A stretch of 18,530 nucleotides of DNA from positions 1-18,530 of the forward strand of contig LGGY01000143.1 of the NCBI GenBank assembly GCA_001509335.1, written 5' to 3'. The notes under the pieces are model-generated. The model was not told where the DNA came from. It searched no databases and worked only from the letters and a program-made list of their open reading frames with translations. Source of the stretch: Fidelibacterota bacterium 46_43 (lineage in GTDB: Bacteria > Fidelibacterota > Fidelibacteria > Fidelibacterales > Fidelibacteraceae). How positions within the stretch are numbered: position 1 is the stretch's first letter; each line of letters begins with the position of its first letter. A program made the position numbers and the translations under genes. Below are positions 1 through 5,675 of the stretch, one piece after another.

Positions 1-103
1 TATTAATACGGCTCTGAAGAAAACAGCTTATTATATCTGGCATCCTCGAATTGCCAATTCTCAATTCCAAATTCAACACCCCCACTCAACACTCTCAACT
101 TGT
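1..103. other. intergenic AT-rich filler at left edge
   Basis: No gene is visible in this stretch. Bases 45-95 are built from loosely repeated AATTC and CAACAC/CAACTC words, similar in style to the filler at 1205-1275. I see no CRISPR-type repeat and no terminator hairpin here, although it lies directly downstream of cas6. Confidence 0.5.
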
Positions 104-904
104 CTAAGTTGTAATACGCCTGCCTTTGACATATTTATCCGGCACAACGTGTTGAAGCATCCCGAAGCCATAATCGGTAAATTCTCCCAGGCCGGCTTCA
201 TAGGCAAAGCGGACCAGTTCGGGAGTCCCCCTGAGGACGAGGGGCGAAAAGAAGCTTTTCACCTTGAGAAAACCAAGATCTTCGTATTTATGGATATTGA
301 TTAGTTTGGTGATTTTGCTTTTTTTCCGAAGGACGTAATCCGGATCAAATTCCACTTTAAGAAAGGGTTTTTTCAGTGTTTCCCCATAATAAGCCTCGTA
401 TCGCCGGTGCATAGCTTGAGTAAGATAGTGATTCATATCGTAATCCATGGGAAGGATAAACATAAAAGCTTTTGATTTTTGTGGACGTGTAATAGCGGCA
501 GGGGAGAGGCATGTAAAGTGGGGAACCTCTTCCAGTTCGGGCGTTTCTTCAAATTCGGTTCGGACAAGGGTAAAGCGGGTTGTTTGGATTTGTATCACTT
601 CCCACTCTTTGAAAACTTTATCCAGGCATTTGATGAACTGGACATCCGGGGATGAAATAAAGAGAGTGGTGGGTTCTTCTCCTCCCATAATCTGGTTTTC
701 ATTAATTTTTCGGTTGGGAATATGAAGCTGTGAAAAAGTGTATGTATCAAAAGATTGCCAACGTCGTTCCCTGATGATTTTTTCATCACAATGGCGATGA
801 AAAGTCCGTGTCGCTAAACGAATCAAATGACGCACTTGCGTATTCACATTTATGGGAATACTATAGTTCGGAACTTGCGGAGCTAATATGAGTCGTAAAA
901 TCAT
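104..904 (-). CDS. cas6: CRISPR-associated endoribonuclease Cas6
   Basis: Cas6 cuts long CRISPR transcripts within each repeat to make guide RNAs for type I and type III effector complexes. The 266-residue length is usual for the family. The N-terminus (residues 1-60) shows the first ferredoxin-like fold, with the pattern IPINVN, HLIRLATRTFHRH and YTFSQL. His36 or His38 is a candidate for the general base, but this position varies in the family. Near the C-terminus, residues 238-248 form the diagnostic glycine-rich loop GLGEFTDYGFG. The ATG at 904-902 is preceded by an AAGGTGAG ribosome binding site. No repeats, spacers, cas1/cas2 or effector genes are visible; any partners would lie left of base 1 or elsewhere in the genome. 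Family assignment is firm; subtype cannot be told. Confidence 0.9.
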   Translation of the reverse strand: MILRLILAPQVPNYSIPINVNTQVRHLIRLATRTFHRHCDEKIIRERRWQSFDTYTFSQLHIPNRKINENQIMGGEEPTTLFISSPDVQFIKCLDKVFKEWEVIQIQTTRFTLVRTEFEETPELEEVPHFTCLSPAAITRPQKSKAFMFILPMDYDMNHYLTQAMHRRYEAYYGETLKKPFLKVEFDPDYVLRKKSKITKLINIHKYEDLGFLKVKSFFSPLVLRGTPELVRFAYEAGLGEFTDYGFGMLQHVVPDKYVKGRRITT

Positions 905-1027
905 CTACTCACCTTCCCAGATGCTTTAATAATACACGTTTTCTTCCTGATCCGCAATATTTTTATCACCCGTCAAGAAACATCGTAAAATTTAAGAAAA
1001 AGTATGTTGATTGCAAGGAGGTATTTC

Positions 1028-1051
1028 GTGTCCCCCTTTTCCATCTTTTAA
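1028..1051 (+). CDS. possible 7-codon leader peptide or orphan start site
   Basis: A perfect AAGGAGGT at 1015-1022 sits five bases ahead of a GTG at 1028. The frame then runs seven codons (GTG TCC CCC TTT TCC ATC TTT) to TAA at 1049-1051. This may be a tiny translated leader, the leftover start of a lost gene, or chance. The peptide has no recognisable feature, and the next gene is a tRNA, which makes a translational attenuation role hard to picture. Seen: the ribosome-binding-site-like word and the short frame. Function: unknown. Confidence 0.2.
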   Translation: MSPFSIF

Positions 1052-1073
1052 ATGCCAGGGATATCTTTTAAAT
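1043..1073 (+). repeat. 11-bp direct repeat upstream of tRNA-Ser
   Basis: The word ATCTTTTAAAT occurs at 1043-1053 and again at 1063-1073, a 20-bp period or about two helical turns. It ends 11 bases before the tRNA gene, so it may overlap the tRNA promoter or be a short slippage duplication. No clear -35/-10 pair could be assigned. Confidence 0.4.
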
Positions 1074-1084
1074 TCAATACTGCC

Positions 1085-1173
1085 GGAGAGATGGCAGAGC
1101 CTGGTTGAATGCACTGAACTCGAAATTCAGCGTGCCCTTGCGGGCACCGGGGGTTCGAATCCCTCTCTCTCCG
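1085..1173 (+). tRNA. tRNA-Ser (anticodon CGA)
   Basis: The cloverleaf can be folded by hand. The acceptor stem GGAGAGA (1085-1091) pairs with TCTCTCC (1166-1172), and the discriminator is G1173. The anticodon stem CTGAA/TTCAG encloses the loop CTCGAAA, with anticodon CGA at 1121-1123, reading UCG. A long variable arm, with stem GTGCCC/GGGCAC around TTGC, marks it as a class II serine tRNA. The T arm is GGGGG, TTCGAAT, CCCTC. The bases after the discriminator are CAG, so the CCA tail is not encoded and would be added by CCA-adding enzyme. No terminator is seen after it, so readthrough into msrC is possible. Confidence 0.95.
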
Positions 1174-1204
1174 CAGAAAGAAGGATGTCAGGATGATTTG
1201 CGCC

Positions 1205-1275
1205 CTTACTCTTAACTTATCATTCATCATTTGTCATTCAATTCAAAATTCATCATCCATAATTCTAAATTAATC
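1205..1275. repeat. AATTC/ATTCATC low-complexity filler
   Basis: Between the tRNA and msrC the sequence consists of degenerate copies of short words (CATTCATC, AATTCAAAATTC, AATTCTAAATTAATC). It keeps an open frame into msrC through a TTG at 1231, but the encoded residues (Asn/Phe/Ile/His/Ser) look like translated filler, so I do not include it in the protein. A similar stretch lies at 45-95. Confidence 0.45.
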
Positions 1276-1758
1276 ATGAATAATATATCTCAGCAAACAA
1301 CAGATAAATTACAATTCTATAATGAACTGAAAAAACAGGCATCGGCCATGTTGGAAGGGGAATCGGACCGGATTGCGCAAACGGCCAATTTATGTGCATT
1401 GCTTTGGTATTCTTTGCCCGATATTAATTGGGTGGGATTCTATTTTTATAAAAATGGTGAATTGGTCCTGGGCCCCTTTCAGGGAAAGCCGGCCTGTGTA
1501 CGGATTAAACCCGGTCAGGGTGTGTGTGGGTCCGCCTTTCAGGAACAAAAAATATTTCGCGTTGATGATGTACATGCCTTTAAAGGTCATATTGCCTGCG
1601 ATCCGGATTCCCGCTCTGAAATCGTGATCCCCTTTTTTGTGAATCAAAACTGCATAGGAGTTCTGGATATCGATAGTCCATTAAAAAAACGTTTTAATAA
1701 GGAAGATCAAATCGGTCTGGAACATATTGTTCGCTGCTTGGAAGAAAATATCCGTTAA
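1276..1758 (+). CDS. msrC: free methionine-(R)-sulfoxide reductase, GAF-domain enzyme
   Basis: This cytoplasmic enzyme reduces free L-methionine-(R)-sulfoxide to methionine using thioredoxin-type electrons. From the ATG at 1276 it is 160 residues, the usual size for MsrC/YebR, and is a single GAF domain. The three family cysteines are present: Cys74 (PACVRI), Cys84 (GQGVCG) and Cys108 (HIACDPDS). Other shared blocks are INWVGFY, LVLGPFQGK, SEIVIP and GVLDIDS. I chose the 1276 start because the in-frame extension back to TTG 1231 runs through low-complexity filler; no strong ribosome binding site precedes either start. The gene follows tRNA-Ser and converges with the AhpD-like gene, only 2 bp separating the stop codons, so neither has room for its own terminator between them. 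Confidence 0.93.
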   Translation: MNNISQQTTDKLQFYNELKKQASAMLEGESDRIAQTANLCALLWYSLPDINWVGFYFYKNGELVLGPFQGKPACVRIKPGQGVCGSAFQEQKIFRVDDVHAFKGHIACDPDSRSEIVIPFFVNQNCIGVLDIDSPLKKRFNKEDQIGLEHIVRCLEENIR

Positions 1759-1760
1759 CT

Positions 1761-2327
1761 TTAATGATTATAAATGTATCCGCCGGTTCCTTCCTGTTCC
1801 AACTCAACACCTAAACCCAGTACCAGGCGGTTCACAAAATTAAAATATGCAATAACCAAAGCAGCATCTAGTATGGAACGATCATCCAAACCGGAATTCT
1901 TCATTTTGAAAATGTGCTCTTCTGAAATTGTTGTATCTGGATTTTGCGTTAACAGTTCTGAATATTGACATAATAATAAATCGACAAGTGATAATCCGGC
2001 ACTTTTATAATTTTTTTGAAATGCCCGAATTTTTTCATCATCCTTCCAAAAATGTTTCAGGGCTTCAAGATGATGTTGCTGACAATATTCACACCGGTTT
2101 GCCTGGGAAACCACCACAGCCATCATTTCACGCTGTGCACGGGTTAGGGGAGATTTACCGAACATAACGGTCATGTAAAGATCCATGTGCCGGGTGATAC
2201 TATCGGGATTCAAACTCTGAATCTTATGAATGTTTGCAAGCTTACCCCTCGATTTCTCTAATTCCATATAAATCTTTTTTAATGATCCCCCGGCTTCTTC
2301 CGGTTCGATTATTTTTATGTATGCCAT
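1761..2327 (-). CDS. AhpD-like peroxidase-related protein (carboxymuconolactone decarboxylase family)
   Basis: This 188-residue all-helical protein belongs to the AhpD/CMD superfamily, group of 'uncharacterised peroxidase-related enzymes'. Cys79-Glu-Tyr-Cys82 followed by His85-His86 forms the CxxC...H site that in AhpD carries out thiol-disulfide chemistry and proton relay. The preceding block LTRAQREMMAVVVSQANRCEYC and the C-terminal YFNFVNRLVLGLGVELE are typical of this group. Family knowledge supports a role in hydroperoxide removal with a thiol partner, but the physiological reductant is unknown and no AhpC is visible. The ATG at 2327 has GAGGAAC upstream. It is the last gene of a minus-strand run after nfo and the CDF gene, with 71 bp to the latter. 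Confidence 0.82.
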   Translation of the reverse strand: MAYIKIIEPEEAGGSLKKIYMELEKSRGKLANIHKIQSLNPDSITRHMDLYMTVMFGKSPLTRAQREMMAVVVSQANRCEYCQQHHLEALKHFWKDDEKIRAFQKNYKSAGLSLVDLLLCQYSELLTQNPDTTISEEHIFKMKNSGLDDRSILDAALVIAYFNFVNRLVLGLGVELEQEGTGGYIYNH

Positions 2328-2398
2328 GTGAGTTCCTCAATATCGAGTTGTTTACAGTCTACAGCCCCTCCCCAGGAAAACCTATTTCATCCATCCTC

Positions 2399-3286
2399 TC
2401 ATGTATGAATCACTCTTTCATCATCACACTCCGTTTCAAACTGCACGGTGAGATGGTCAATGTGATAATCTTTTAATAAGGATAACATTTTTTCACGGAT
2501 TGGGGATGTTTTTGATAAAAGCTGGTCGTCAATGATGGCTTCGCAACAGAAGGCTCTGGTGGATTCTGAGATGTTCCAGATGTGAACATGATGGATATTC
2601 GTGATATCATCAATGGTTTCAAGTTTTTGTACAATCTCATCCAGATGAAGATCCTCCGGCGTGCCGTTCAGTAAGATTCGTAAGGAGGATTTAAGGACCT
2701 TAACACTGCTGATGATCATAAAGATAGCGATTACCAATGTGACCGCCGGATCGATCCAGGTCCATTCCCAAAGCCAGGCACCAAGGGCGGCTAGGATCAC
2801 GGCGACTGAACTCAGGGTATCATAAAACAGGTGTAAAAAGGCACTGCGGATATTTAGACTATGGTCCTTATCCATCTTTAAAAAAAAGATACTCAGGGCA
2901 TTTCCGAAAAGTCCAATAAAGGCGACCGGGAGCATTATGCTTAAGACGGGGATTTCCGGATTTTGAAAACGTTCCCAGGCTTCCCGGACCAGAAAAAAGG
3001 CAATGACGATGAGAATAGACATATTGATGAATGCAGACAGAATTTCCGCCCGGTGATAACCAAAGGTAAAACGGGTGTTCGCCGGTTTTCTGGATAAGGC
3101 CCGGGCACCATAACTGATGCCTATGGCCAGGGTATCCTGAAGATTATGAACGGCATCTGAAAGAAGTGCAAGACTGTTGGAAAGTAATCCACCGATGAAT
3201 TCTGCCAGGGTGATTGCGGCATTCAACAGGAAAACTATCAGAATTTTACTTTGTGAAGATGCGTGATGATGTATGTGTGAGTGCAT
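2399..3286 (-). CDS. cation diffusion facilitator, Zn2+/H+ antiporter type (CzcD/ZitB-like)
   Basis: This inner-membrane exporter of divalent metals, most likely zinc, has 295 residues. Six hydrophobic helices occupy roughly residues 14-205 and a cytoplasmic metal-binding domain follows from about 210 to 295. The two metal-site motifs are His47-xxx-Asp51 in helix 2 (SDAVHNLQD) and His152-xxx-Asp156 in helix 5 (HLFYD); the HD-HD pattern is the zinc-type signature. The N-terminus is histidine-rich (HSHIHHH), probably a metal-loading tail. The C-terminal domain carries further His and Cys residues (HHVHIW, FCCEA, ETECDDE). The start at 3286 has AAGAGA upstream. The 28-bp gap to nfo upstream suggests co-transcription. 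The exact metal cannot be told from sequence. Confidence 0.9.
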   Translation of the reverse strand: MHSHIHHHASSQSKILIVFLLNAAITLAEFIGGLLSNSLALLSDAVHNLQDTLAIGISYGARALSRKPANTRFTFGYHRAEILSAFINMSILIVIAFFLVREAWERFQNPEIPVLSIMLPVAFIGLFGNALSIFFLKMDKDHSLNIRSAFLHLFYDTLSSVAVILAALGAWLWEWTWIDPAVTLVIAIFMIISSVKVLKSSLRILLNGTPEDLHLDEIVQKLETIDDITNIHHVHIWNISESTRAFCCEAIIDDQLLSKTSPIREKMLSLLKDYHIDHLTVQFETECDDERVIHT

Positions 3287-3314
3287 GTGAATCTCTTGAT
3301 TTTAAGGAAATAAT

Positions 3315-4178
3315 TTAGGATGATTTGTCCTTATTTGAAAAGGACATAAGCATTTTGATTTCATCTGCCCAGATTTCCGGATTGACAGTCTCCAGAATCA
3401 GGGGGATGCCCCGGAACCGGTCATCCGACATGATATACTTAAAAACAGCCAATCCCAAATTTCCTTTCCCCAATGATTCGTGACGGTCTTTCTTTCTACC
3501 CAATCCGGCTTTGGAGTCATTGAAATGCATGCCTTTCAGTTTGGAGAATCCGATAAGTTTGTCAAATGATTCAAAGACCTTCCGGCAGGACTCTTCCGAT
3601 CTCAGGTCATACCCTGCCGCAAAGGCATGGCAGGTATCAATACAAACTCCTACACGGTTCGGGTCTTTCACCTGATCCATGATTTCAGCCAGTTGCTCAA
3701 AGGAATAGCCGATGTTGCTTCCCTGTCCGGCTGTATTTTCAAGGACGGCTGTCACTCTCTCTGTTTGGTCAAGAACCTGGTTGACAGATTCAGCGACCCT
3801 GGCCAGACACGCTTTTTCCGATATTTTTCTGAGATGACTCCCCGGATGAAAATTCAAACGATCCAGTCCCAGCTGTTCACAGCGTTTCATTTCATCCAGA
3901 AAAGCATCCCGGCTCTTTTTGAGTCCCTCAGTTTCCGGGTGCCCCAGATTTATCAGATAACTGTCATGGGGCAGAATGCTTTCAGGGGGATAATTCAAAG
4001 AATCACAGGCTTCTTTAAAAGCATTGATTTCCTCTTGTTCAAGGGGTTTGGCGTGCCATTGCCGCTGGTTTTTTGTAAAGAGGGCAAAACCGGTAGCACC
4101 GATATTGGCTGCGTTTTTTGGTGCATTTGATACACCCCCCGCCGCACTCACATGAGCTCCCACGTAATAGGGTTTCAT
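3315..4178 (-). CDS. nfo: endonuclease IV (apurinic/apyrimidinic endonuclease)
   Basis: This base-excision-repair enzyme nicks DNA 5' of abasic sites and oxidised bases using a trinuclear zinc centre in a TIM barrel. The 287 residues match the family length. Diagnostic blocks are YVGAHVSAAGG at the N-terminus, LNFHPGSH, VLENTAGQGSNIGYSFEQL, VGVCIDTCHAFAAGYDL, MHFNDSKAGLG...DRHESLGKGNLG and PLILETVNP; together they supply the His, Glu and Asp zinc ligands. An upstream in-frame ATG at 4241 exists, but the start at 4178 (MKPYYVG) is preferred because AAGGAGAAACTT stands directly before it and homology begins there. The gene probably heads the minus-strand unit nfo, CDF transporter, AhpD-like, and is divergent from thyX. 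Confidence 0.96.
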   Translation of the reverse strand: MKPYYVGAHVSAAGGVSNAPKNAANIGATGFALFTKNQRQWHAKPLEQEEINAFKEACDSLNYPPESILPHDSYLINLGHPETEGLKKSRDAFLDEMKRCEQLGLDRLNFHPGSHLRKISEKACLARVAESVNQVLDQTERVTAVLENTAGQGSNIGYSFEQLAEIMDQVKDPNRVGVCIDTCHAFAAGYDLRSEESCRKVFESFDKLIGFSKLKGMHFNDSKAGLGRKKDRHESLGKGNLGLAVFKYIMSDDRFRGIPLILETVNPEIWADEIKMLMSFSNKDKSS

Positions 4179-4217
4179 AAGTTTCTCCTTCCCGGGAATA
4201 TAAAATTTGCCTCTGGA

Positions 4218-4223
4218 ATTATA
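4218..4223 (-). promoter_or_regulatory. candidate -10 box for nfo
   Basis: A perfect TATAAT reads on the minus strand 40 bases upstream of the nfo start. The expected -35 position holds only ATGCGA, so this may be a weak or activator-dependent promoter, or chance in AT-rich DNA. Confidence 0.35.
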
Positions 4224-4292
4224 AAGAATTTCAAAAGCCATCGCATTGGAATTTTCTTAACTTATCCTGAATATGAAAGGATGGGGAGATAG

Positions 4293-5231
4293 ATGGAAGA
4301 AACTATAGAACATTTGTCGCGCTTTAACAGTAAAGCTCTGGACGATATTTTGGGGAAACCCTTTAAAGTCCTGGATGATGGGTTTGTGCGGGTTGTGGAT
4401 TATATGGGTACTGACAGCAGCATCGTACAGGCAGCCAGGGTCTCATACGGAAAAGGCACGAAAAAAGTTAGCCGGGATCGTGAACTCATACGCTATCTGC
4501 TCCGGCATCAGCATACCAGTCCCTTTGAAATGTGTTCTATCAAGCTCCACGTTCGCGTGCCCATGGATTGCTGGCGTCAATGGATCCGGCACCGGACCGC
4601 CAGTGTCAATGAATATTCCACCCGTTATTCCATCGCCATCAATGCAGCCCAGAAAACAGCTCCCGATGCCTGGCGTGGACAATCGGACGTTAATCATCAG
4701 GGAAGTGCCGGACTTATTGATCCGGAAACGGGACGGGAACTCAGCCAAGAGGAATCGGAATTACATCAACTTGCCCGCCACATCTATTTAAAACGTCTGG
4801 ACGCAGGTGTAGCCCGTGAACAGGCCCGAAAAGACCTGCCCCTTTGTACTTATACGGAAGCCTACTGGAAAATCGACCTTCACAATCTTCTCCATTTTCT
4901 TAAACTCCGGATGGAAAGTAATGCCCAGAAAGAAATCCGGGACTATGCCCTGACCATTGGCCATGAAATTGTGAGCCGCTGGGTACCGGTAACCTGGGAA
5001 GCTTTCAATGATTATGTAATGCAATCCATACAATTTTCACGCCTTGAAAGGGAAATACTGGCGTGTTTGCTTCAGGGACTTCCGGAAGCCGCCCTTGAAA
5101 AGGCGGAATCTTTTGGCTGGCTGGTGCGGGATACACAGGGAATCCTGAAAAAAAGGCAGGAACGCTACGAATTTGAGGAAAAGATGCGGACCCTGAATAT
5201 CACCCTCCCCTGGGAAAAAGATTCTATCTAA
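4293..5231 (+). CDS. thyX: FAD-dependent thymidylate synthase ThyX
   Basis: ThyX makes dTMP from dUMP using methylene-tetrahydrofolate, NADPH and FAD, in place of ThyA. The hallmark RHRTASVNEYSTRYS (residues 99-113) is complete and matches the RHRxxSxNExSxRY signature. A second conserved block, RMESNAQKEIRDYA, contributes dUMP-binding Arg and Gln. The protein has 312 residues, longer than the short ThyX enzymes of about 220-250, with an N-terminal stretch of about 30 and a charged C-terminal tail of about 60. The ATG at 4293 follows GGGGAGA. It is divergent from nfo across 114 bp. No thyA or dihydrofolate reductase gene is visible. Codon use resembles its neighbours. Confidence 0.96.
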   Translation: MEETIEHLSRFNSKALDDILGKPFKVLDDGFVRVVDYMGTDSSIVQAARVSYGKGTKKVSRDRELIRYLLRHQHTSPFEMCSIKLHVRVPMDCWRQWIRHRTASVNEYSTRYSIAINAAQKTAPDAWRGQSDVNHQGSAGLIDPETGRELSQEESELHQLARHIYLKRLDAGVAREQARKDLPLCTYTEAYWKIDLHNLLHFLKLRMESNAQKEIRDYALTIGHEIVSRWVPVTWEAFNDYVMQSIQFSRLEREILACLLQGLPEAALEKAESFGWLVRDTQGILKKRQERYEFEEKMRTLNITLPWEKDSI

Positions 5232-5266
5232 AAATATCCAAAATTGTGAGTAGTGATTTTAACTGT

Positions 5267-5569
5267 CTAAGAATTTTCAAAAGGGAATTCTATCTTTACA
5301 TAAACTCCTTTATCACCGGAGATGCTGATCGTGCCGTGAAGCTGCTCTGTCAGAAGGTGTGTTAAATGATATCCCAAAGTCCCCTTTCGCCTATAAGCAT
5401 CCATGTCTCCAATCCCGATGCCATCAAAAATTCCCTGAGGATTCTCTGTTTCATCCAGAAAAACCTTGGGTGGATTTTTATAAATGCCGACGCGGACTTC
5501 ACGGCCGGATAACATCTCTGGTAACAGGTAAAATAATATTAAGAAAATAAGCGCATTTAACCGGTTCAA
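5267..5569 (-). pseudogene. internally deleted sensor histidine kinase remnant (binding-protein N-terminus joined to HATPase tail)
   Basis: The open frame could be read from 5734, but the meaningful part starts near a TTG at 5569. It begins with a signal-peptide-like stretch (NRLNALIFLILFYLLPEM). The next part, REVRVGIYKNPPKVFLDE followed by TENPQGIF, is the typical start of a mature periplasmic amino-acid-binding-type sensor domain. Without any intervening PAS, dimerisation or phosphoacceptor region, the frame then jumps near 5425 to DGIGIGDMDAY and TLGYHLTHLLTEQLHG, then a final IEFPFENS, which are the G1, G2 and end of a histidine kinase ATPase domain. The invariant G1 Asn is lost. The simplest reading is an in-frame deletion of most of a hybrid-type kinase. 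It lies right behind the intact kinase and resembles its tail only distantly. No clear ribosome binding site is seen. Probably not functional. Confidence 0.7.
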
Positions 5570-5675
5570 AAAGCGGAAAGGATGAACAGAAAATAGAAAA
5601 GATTTTCTGTTTATAACAGGCTCCGCTATGTACTGAACAGATATCTGCAATATATGAGGGAAAACTTTATGATTC

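Noticed and set aside
1..103. Possible CRISPR repeats beside cas6
   Set aside because: The repeated words here are short, degenerate AATTC/CAACAC units of uneven spacing, not 25-40 bp repeats with spacers.
447..725. 92-residue plus-strand open frame inside cas6
   Set aside because: It lies wholly antisense to a well-supported gene, has no recognisable domain and no convincing ribosome binding site.
3627..4130. 167-residue plus-strand open frame opposite nfo
   Set aside because: It is the antisense shadow of the strongly conserved nfo gene and has no family features.
4179..4241. Upstream extension of nfo to an ATG at 4241
   Set aside because: The added 21 residues have no homology character, while a strong AAGGAG site sits directly before the ATG at 4178.
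4246..4268. Possible thyX promoter (TTGGAA and TATCCT)
   Set aside because: The spacing is only 11 bases and no alternative -10 is convincing, so no promoter was called for thyX.
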